A DNA stretch of 64,000 nt from Aquilonibacter sp963703325 (lineage in GTDB: Bacteria; Vulcanimicrobiota; Vulcanimicrobiia; Vulcanimicrobiales; Vulcanimicrobiaceae): NCBI GenBank assembly GCA_963703325.1, contig OY969805.1, positions 3,100,001 through 3,164,000 on the forward strand. Direction: 5' to 3'. The notes beneath the pieces are model-generated. The model had not been told where the DNA came from, made no database searches, and saw nothing but the letters and a program-made list of their open reading frames with translations. Numbering within the stretch: the stretch's first letter is position 1; each line of letters opens with the position of its first letter. The translations under genes and the position numbers were made by a program. Below, in pieces: positions 60,368 through 64,000 of this stretch.

Positions 60368-60396
60368 ACCCTAGGCCCGGACTTTACAAATGTCAA
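60368..60396 (-). promoter_or_regulatory. ribBA promoter with overlapping palindrome
   Basis: Minus strand: -35 TTGACA (60391-60396), 17-base spacer, -10 TAGGGT (60368-60373), so transcription would start around 60361, next to the ATG at 60359. GACTTTACAAATGTC at 60380-60394 is an imperfect palindrome over the -35, a candidate site for the HTH domain of RibBA. The left end of the transposon lies 18 bases further upstream. Confidence 0.7.
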
Positions 60397-60404
60397 GCCG
60401 CCCT

Positions 60405-60413
60405 TGTCGTCGC
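60405..60413. repeat. left 9-bp target site duplication of the transposon
   Basis: TGTCGTCGC directly precedes the left terminal inverted repeat; the same nine bases follow the right end at 63351-63359. Confidence 0.85.
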
Positions 60414-60436
60414 GGCTTTGCCCAGCAAGGAGCGGT

Positions 60437-60467
60437 TGCCCATAAAATCGCCAGCCTGCCCATAAAA
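60437..60467 (+). repeat. left subterminal repeats of the transposon
   Basis: Two TGCCCATAAAA copies (60437-60447 and 60457-60467), 20 bases apart. They match the right-end pair in spacing and orientation, so they may be transposase or accessory-protein binding sites. Confidence 0.75.
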
Positions 60468-60603
60468 GAAACGCGGCGCACCGAGCAGGAGGCCGCATAT
60501 CCATGGTGCCAAGGGCCTGCGCGGCAAAATGCACCGCGAAGTGTTGCGGAAGGGGAGGAACAAGCTCCCCATCCGCGCCCTATGTCGGGGACGCCGCGAA
60601 GGT

Positions 60604-60750
60604 CTAGTTCACGGCTCGCTCTCGACGAGGGACATTCCAGTACGGGCTCTTGCACTTGGGGCAGACCTTCGGGTCCGCATCCTTGTCGCGCGGGAGCCAT
60701 TCGTGCCCGCATCGGTCGCACCGATAGCCGGACAGCTTCACCTTGGCCAT
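60604..60750 (-). CDS. small zinc-ribbon protein (transposon passenger)
   Basis: A 48-residue protein below the usual length cut-off. It contains GYRCDRCGHEWLPR and PKVCPKCKSPYWNVPRRER, that is two CxxC pairs of a rubredoxin-like ribbon, of a small family often found beside toxin or transposon genes. ATG at 60750 preceded by TATAGC (60759-60764) and TTGACA (60781-60786), so the leader is only a few bases; GGAG also lies there. Divergent from the transposase, with shared TATACCTA motifs between them. It may act as a regulator of the transposase, but this is inference. Confidence 0.75.
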   Translation of the reverse strand: MAKVKLSGYRCDRCGHEWLPRDKDADPKVCPKCKSPYWNVPRRERAVN

Positions 60751-60758
60751 GCTCCAAG

Positions 60759-60848
60759 GCTATACCTAGTAGTATCATACTGTCAATATATTCCTATTGG
60801 GTTGACAGCCTGCCCTGTACCTTGTAGTATATACCTAATAGGTATATA
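60759..60848. promoter_or_regulatory. divergent transposon promoters with TATACCTA operator palindrome
   Basis: Plus strand: TTGACA (60802-60807), 17-base spacer, TAGTAT (60825-60830), AGGAGG (60850-60855) before the transposase ATG. Minus strand: TTGACA (60781-60786), 16-base spacer, TATAGC (60759-60764). A perfect palindrome TATATACCT-AAT-AGGTATATA (60828-60848) overlaps the plus-strand start site, and TATACCTA recurs at 60761. A repressor site is likely. Confidence 0.75.
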
Positions 60849-60863
60849 CAGGAGGGTCGGCCA

Positions 60864-62084
60864 ATGGATGCACGGCAGCAGCGCGGTCTGGAAATCGCGA
60901 CCACTAAGAAACTCAAGCAGAAGGGTCCGCTTTGGCTCGTCCCCTCCGCGACCGGAACGGGCACCTACGTGGTTGACCCCACGGTCTACGGCGTGGCGAC
61001 TTGCACATGCCCTGACTACGAACTGCACCAAGCCGCGTGCAAACACGTTTACGCGGTCGAGTATACGATCCGTCGCGAAACCACGGCCCAGGACGGTAGC
61101 GTGACGACCGAGACGATCACGTACCGCCAGGAATGGAGCGCGTACAACGCGGCGCAGACGAATGAAAAGGCGCACGTTGCCGAACTTCTGCGTGACCTGT
61201 GCGCCGTGATCGACAATCCGGTGCAGAAGCGCGGTCGTCCACGTCTCCCGCTTTCCGATTCGATCTTCTGCGCCGTCATGAAGGTCTATGGCGGAATGTC
61301 CGCTCGCCGCACCGCGACCGACTTGCGCGAGTTTGCCGAGCGCGGAATGATCGACAAAGCCCCCCACTACAATTCGGTTATCAATGCCTTCGAGAATCCC
61401 GACGTTACGCCGTTCCTCAAGGCAATGATCGAAGAGAGCGCGGCTCCCCTCGCTGCGATAGAAACGGACTTTGCCGCCGACTCGTCCGGTTTCACGACCA
61501 ACACCTATGCGCGCTGGTTCAACGCGAAGTACGGACGCGAGATGACCTTCCATCGCTGGCTCAAGGCGCACATCGCGATCGGCACGCACACCAACATTGT
61601 GACCGCCGTCGAAGTCACGGACTCGTCGTTCAACGATTGCCCGATGCTCCCGACCCTGCTCAATACCTCCGCAAAGCGATTCACGATGAAGCGCGTGTCT
61701 GCTGACAAAGGTTACTTCTCGGATGCGAACATGCAAGCTATTGCCTCGCTCGGTGCGGAGCCGTTCATCCCGTTTAAGGTGAACACGCCAGCGAAGGTGC
61801 CGATAGACGCGAGCCGCAGGAAGTCCGAGGCATGGAATAAGATGCTGCACTACTACCTGTATCGCCGCGAGGATTTTCTTCGGCACTATCATCGGCGCTC
61901 GAACGTCGAAACCACGTTTCACATGATTAAGGCGAAGTTCGGGAGTCGCATCCGCTCCAAGACGCAGGTGGCCGCGACGAATGAGGTGCTGTGCAAAGTG
62001 CTCTGCCACAACTTGTGCGTACTGGTACATTCGATCTATGAACTCGGAATTGAAGCGACATTCTGGCGACAGCAAAGCGCGTAG
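60864..62084 (+). CDS. DDE transposase with N-terminal SWIM zinc finger
   Basis: A 406-residue transposase. Residues 45-61 form a SWIM zinc finger (CTCPDYELHQAACKH: Cys47, Cys49, Cys59, His61). The catalytic acidic residues appear to be Asp206 (FAADSSGF), Asp281 (VSADKGYFSD) and Glu349 (RRSNVETTFHMIKAKFGS), the last in an E-x-x-F/H-K-like helix of IS4/IS5-type enzymes. Good AGGAGG nine bases before the ATG. The transposon ends and target duplication are intact, so the element may be active. Confidence 0.9.
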   Translation: MDARQQRGLEIATTKKLKQKGPLWLVPSATGTGTYVVDPTVYGVATCTCPDYELHQAACKHVYAVEYTIRRETTAQDGSVTTETITYRQEWSAYNAAQTNEKAHVAELLRDLCAVIDNPVQKRGRPRLPLSDSIFCAVMKVYGGMSARRTATDLREFAERGMIDKAPHYNSVINAFENPDVTPFLKAMIEESAAPLAAIETDFAADSSGFTTNTYARWFNAKYGREMTFHRWLKAHIAIGTHTNIVTAVEVTDSSFNDCPMLPTLLNTSAKRFTMKRVSADKGYFSDANMQAIASLGAEPFIPFKVNTPAKVPIDASRRKSEAWNKMLHYYLYRREDFLRHYHRRSNVETTFHMIKAKFGSRIRSKTQVAATNEVLCKVLCHNLCVLVHSIYELGIEATFWRQQSA

Positions 62085-62086
62085 CT

Positions 62087-62857
62087 TCACGGCGAACCCT
62101 CGGCGTGATAGAAGATGGTGCGTTTGCCCCTATCGTCCCAGAGCGTCGCGGATAACCAAGTTGAATCCACGTCTTGCGGCTTGATTCCCAGATACACGAA
62201 CGCATTCGTCAACGATCCCTTTTCTAATCGCAAGCCGTCTATCGTACTAAACGCCCTCAGATTAGAATCCCAGCCGGAAGGCGGTCCCCACCCGTAGTCC
62301 ACGATCTTAGCTAGAATATCGGTGCCGCTTGCAGTCCGCGCTGTGAACGACCAATTTTGAGTGCGGGCCGAAATATTTTGGTTTGTCTCCAGAGCAATAA
62401 GCGCAACGTACGTTGTTCCATTGGCTATCCACTTGGCCAGCATGTCTGGCGTCCTTTCGGCATATTCCCGAATCATAGGGTCCGCCGGGTCTAAAGCTTC
62501 GAATCGCACGATCTCTGCCCGAACGCGTGGAGCGAAGTCCACAAACGCCCAGAAGATCAAGGCCAGGATTAACACCGTGCCTATCCACGAGAGATAGGGC
62601 CATGTCAGAAAGGCGGCCATCGCGTGGCCGGTCATCGGCTCAACCCGATCAAGAATGGCATTTGCGATTCGGTCGCGGTAGAGACCGAGAAGCCAAAGCA
62701 TGAACGCCACGACGAGCGTGAAGATAGACCTGCGGTCGGGGCGCTTGTAATTAAACATGCCGCCGGGTTCGTGACCATTCCTCGCCTGCCTCGGACGAGG
62801 TTCCCGAAGCCCTGACTCGGTCCTAAATCGAGCCTCGACCTTGAATAGAAAGTCCAT
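62087..62857 (-). CDS. membrane protein of unknown function (transposon passenger)
   Basis: A 256-residue protein, not recognised. Residues about 45-61 (FTLVVAFMLWLLGLY) and 88-108 (LSWIGTVLILALIFWAFVDF) are transmembrane helices; the C-terminal 145 residues form a soluble domain with conserved-looking aromatic residues (NWSFTARTASGTDILAKIVDYGWG). It is convergent with the transposase, 2 bases between stops, and its start is one base after the stop of a possible 24-residue leader ORF (62859-62933). A cargo function such as defence is conceivable but unsupported. Confidence 0.65.
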   Translation of the reverse strand: MDFLFKVEARFRTESGLREPRPRQARNGHEPGGMFNYKRPDRRSIFTLVVAFMLWLLGLYRDRIANAILDRVEPMTGHAMAAFLTWPYLSWIGTVLILALIFWAFVDFAPRVRAEIVRFEALDPADPMIREYAERTPDMLAKWIANGTTYVALIALETNQNISARTQNWSFTARTASGTDILAKIVDYGWGPPSGWDSNLRAFSTIDGLRLEKGSLTNAFVYLGIKPQDVDSTWLSATLWDDRGKRTIFYHAEGSP

Positions 62858-62858
62858 G

Positions 62859-62933
62859 CTACGGTGCTTGGGCCTCGGTCGTGAGGACCACGATACGCAT
62901 GTCCGGGTCGATCAAGCGCTCGTTGTCGCTCAT
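62859..62933 (-). CDS. possible 24-residue leader peptide
   Basis: ATG at 62933 (MSDNERLIDPDMRIVVLTTE, 24 residues in all) ends with TAG one base before the ATG of the membrane protein. ATATC lies shortly upstream. Coupled translation is suggested by position only; the short length makes this tentative. Confidence 0.35.
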   Translation of the reverse strand: MSDNERLIDPDMRIVVLTTEAQAP

Positions 62934-63286
62934 ACCGATATATCACAGCACACACTGCAGGGCTTGCGGGACAACCCCGCGTCCGGCGTGCCACAATTTG
63001 CACTAGCAGGTTGGCCGCTCGAGTGAGCTACGGAGAGGGTCGGAGCAATCCGGCCCTTTCATTTGGGCGACCTTTTCCCCCGAGCGTCGCAGTAGCGCCG
63101 CGTATGATACCAGCATGGACGTACCGGGCACAGACACGGTCGATTCGTTCGACAAATGCGCTAACGCGGGGGCGGCGGCGAAGTCGCTGCGGTTACAGAA
63201 GTAAACGCCACTTTGCACGAGGCCGAGCCGCCATACCGGGCGGCAGCGATGGTAAAGTGCGGAGCCTGCGACGGAACGGGCAAGAC
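62934..63286. other. right part of transposon without recognised gene
   Basis: This stretch of about 350 bases between the leader ORF and the right subterminal repeats has only short frames in both strands, none with coding character. It may contain promoter and cis sequences for the passenger genes. Confidence 0.5.
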
Positions 63287-63316
63287 TGCCCATAAAAGGT
63301 AGCGGCTGCCTATAAA
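63287..63316 (+). repeat. right subterminal repeats of the transposon
   Basis: TGCCCATAAAA (63287-63297) and TGCCTATAAA (63307-63316), spaced 20 bases, direct copies of the left pair. Same orientation as the left pair even though the terminal repeats are inverted. Confidence 0.75.
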
Positions 63317-63350
63317 CCATGGCTACCTCGCGCCTTTGCTGGGCAAAGCC

Positions 63351-63359
63351 TGTCGTCGC
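63351..63359. repeat. right 9-bp target site duplication of the transposon
   Basis: TGTCGTCGC directly follows the right terminal inverted repeat, identical to 60405-60413. Confidence 0.85.
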
Positions 63360-63498
63360 CCGTCCCGAACTCAATAGGTCCGGTTTTACGCTTCTCAAAC
63401 TTTGCAAGAACTGCACGTGCTAGACTGGAGGCCCTAGATACGTTTTGACCGCACCCAGCAACGGCGGCCGACTCGCATTTCTCGCGAGGGTCGCTTAT

Positions 63499-63714
63499 AT
63501 GTCCGCCGAGGTCGAAGAGCTTTGGAAGAGCCTCAGATTTGAGGCGAAAGCATACGCCGAACGCGGCGACGCTCTCGACGAACATGGCGCCCTCGAGCTT
63601 GTCCATAAACTCGCGCGCAGGCTGAAAATGACCGAACCGCTCCCTGCGCATGCGCTGCAGTTTTATGCCGCAGAGGTCCTTCGGATCATACGGGACATAC
63701 GTTCAAAGTTATGA
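63499..63714 (+). CDS. small helical protein of unknown function
   Basis: A 71-residue protein starting at the ATG at 63499 (MSAEVEELWKSLRFEAKAYA), with GAGGG 9 bases upstream; a TTG at 63445 would add 18 residues. Composition is Leu/Glu/Arg/Ala-rich and fully helical (ELVHKLARRLKMTEPLPAHALQFYAAEVLRIIRDI). No family recognised. First gene after the transposon on the host side. Confidence 0.5.
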   Translation: MSAEVEELWKSLRFEAKAYAERGDALDEHGALELVHKLARRLKMTEPLPAHALQFYAAEVLRIIRDIRSKL

Positions 63715-63800
63715 GGCGCGCGTTGCGTCGAGGGACCGCCTTCCCACTGCCGAAGACCTAAGTCACCTTCCTACGGGTGCGTTCTTGATAGGCGGCTACT

Positions 63801-64000
63801 ATGCGAGCTCGAGTCTTTCTGCTCTGCGGCCTTCTCGCATTTGCTACCGGCGCAGCACCGCGCCCGGCCCCGACGCCGAAGCCGCAAACGCTGCGCGCCT
63901 TCGTCGTGCTGATGCTCGATCAGGCGCCGGCTGATTACCGCACCATGCGCGGCGCGCGCAGCGGAAGCAAAATTTACCAGATCGAGTACAAGATGCTTCC
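63801..64000 (+). CDS. secreted protein, 3' truncated by window edge
   Basis: ATG at 63801 opens a frame to the window end (67 residues). It begins with a signal peptide (RARVFLLCGLLAFATGAAP), then a Pro-rich linker and the start of a domain (TLRAFVVLMLDQAPADYRTMRGARSGSKIYQIEYKML). Not enough to name a family. Confidence 0.6.
   Translation, partial: MRARVFLLCGLLAFATGAAPRPAPTPKPQTLRAFVVLMLDQAPADYRTMRGARSGSKIYQIEYKML

Larger units (their letters stand above)
60414..63350 (+). mobile_element. 2.9-kb transposon with SWIM-DDE transposase, two passenger genes, terminal repeats and target duplication
   Basis: Ends are GGCTTTGCCCAGCAAGG (60414-60430) and the inverted CCTTTGCTGGGCAAAGCC (63333-63350), flanked by the 9-base direct repeat TGTCGTCGC on both sides. 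Two TGCCCATAAAA-type repeats spaced exactly 20 bases lie inside each end (60437 and 60457; 63287 and 63307) in the same orientation. It carries a zinc-ribbon gene (60604), the transposase (60864) and a membrane protein gene (62087). It sits just upstream of the ribBA promoter. Confidence 0.9.

Noticed and set aside
60360..60400. FMN riboswitch before ribBA
   Set aside because: The promoter start is at the ATG, so no leader exists, and the characteristic FMN aptamer blocks are not seen upstream.
60783..62090. Long open frame on the minus strand opposite the transposase
   Set aside because: The plus-strand frame has SWIM and DDE motifs, promoter and ribosome site; the antisense protein has low-complexity composition and no domain.
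63727..63745. Possible further REP-like copy (GTCGAGGGACCGCC)
   Set aside because: Only the last part of the repeat is present without the TCATCCCGAGCG half, so chance similarity cannot be excluded.
1..64000. CRISPR arrays, rRNA and tRNA genes
   Set aside because: No regularly spaced repeat-spacer pattern, no rRNA-like stretch and no convincing cloverleaf was noticed by eye; a tRNAscan or Infernal run would be needed to exclude a tRNA.

Overview
This is a GC-rich, gene-dense bacterial chromosome segment. Gene content and the many CATCCCGAGCGTAG-type intergenic repeats suggest a little-cultured, environmental, actinobacterium- or Chloroflexi-like deep lineage; Eremiobacterota (WPS-2) is my best guess, from memory of such genomes and not from a search. 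Aerobic or microaerobic respiration is indicated by cytochrome bd oxidase, a thiol peroxidase and several secreted hydrolases. I see no rRNA, tRNA or CRISPR array.

Layout. 0-2.7 kb: methionine branch (hom end, metY, metX). 2.7-10 kb: three-member VOC family and small membrane proteins set among REP-like repeats, a DUF1348 protein, a DegV/unknown/TAP-like hydrolase operon, a BASS transporter and a CadD-like transporter. 10-17 kb: MerR/CarH-like regulator, purM and a GNAT-purN fusion, pepA, an MFS transporter. 17-24 kb: a LuxR/MalT-type regulator (frameshifted) followed on the same strand by two sedolisin (S53) proteases and an esterase, all three apparent lipoproteins. 24-28 kb: panB-bluB, an epoxide hydrolase/DUF6130/thioredoxin-like operon. 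28-38.5 kb: ClC, purF, Bax-inhibitor-like protein, radical SAM protein under a LexA-type box, CPBP protease, purD, DUF5694 protein, guaA, tpx. 38.5-48 kb: S9 peptidase, zinc ribbon, a divergent PurP, cydB and a frameshifted cydA, a second PurP. 47-53.5 kb: purB, purC (with a degenerate PurE domain), purL, purQ, PurS-like, purP. 53.5-60.4 kb: a 269-bp palindromic element, a frameshifted AAA pseudo-ATPase, holA, mtnA, a second zinc ribbon, ribH and an HTH-RibB-RibA fusion. 60.4-63.35 kb: an apparently complete transposon with terminal inverted repeats and a 9-bp target duplication. The window ends in a truncated secreted-protein gene.

How the genes fit together. Most steps of de novo purine synthesis are here (purF, D, N, M, L, Q, S-like, C, B, then PurP and guaA), spread over four clusters and mixed with respiration and redox genes. 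The use of the formate-dependent, archaeal-type PurP for the AICAR-to-FAICAR step is notable; no purH, purK, guaB or catalytically intact purE is visible in the window. RibBA and RibH form a coupled riboflavin pair with a DNA-binding domain fused to RibBA and no FMN riboswitch that I can see.

Recurring themes worth noting: many genes have a TATAAT-like hexamer only 4-11 bases before the start codon (leaderless transcription); REP-like repeats supply the stop codon for three unrelated genes; one 110-bp putative structured leader occurs twice, directly before purC and cydA; and three long genes each carry one extra base, which could be assembly error or biology.
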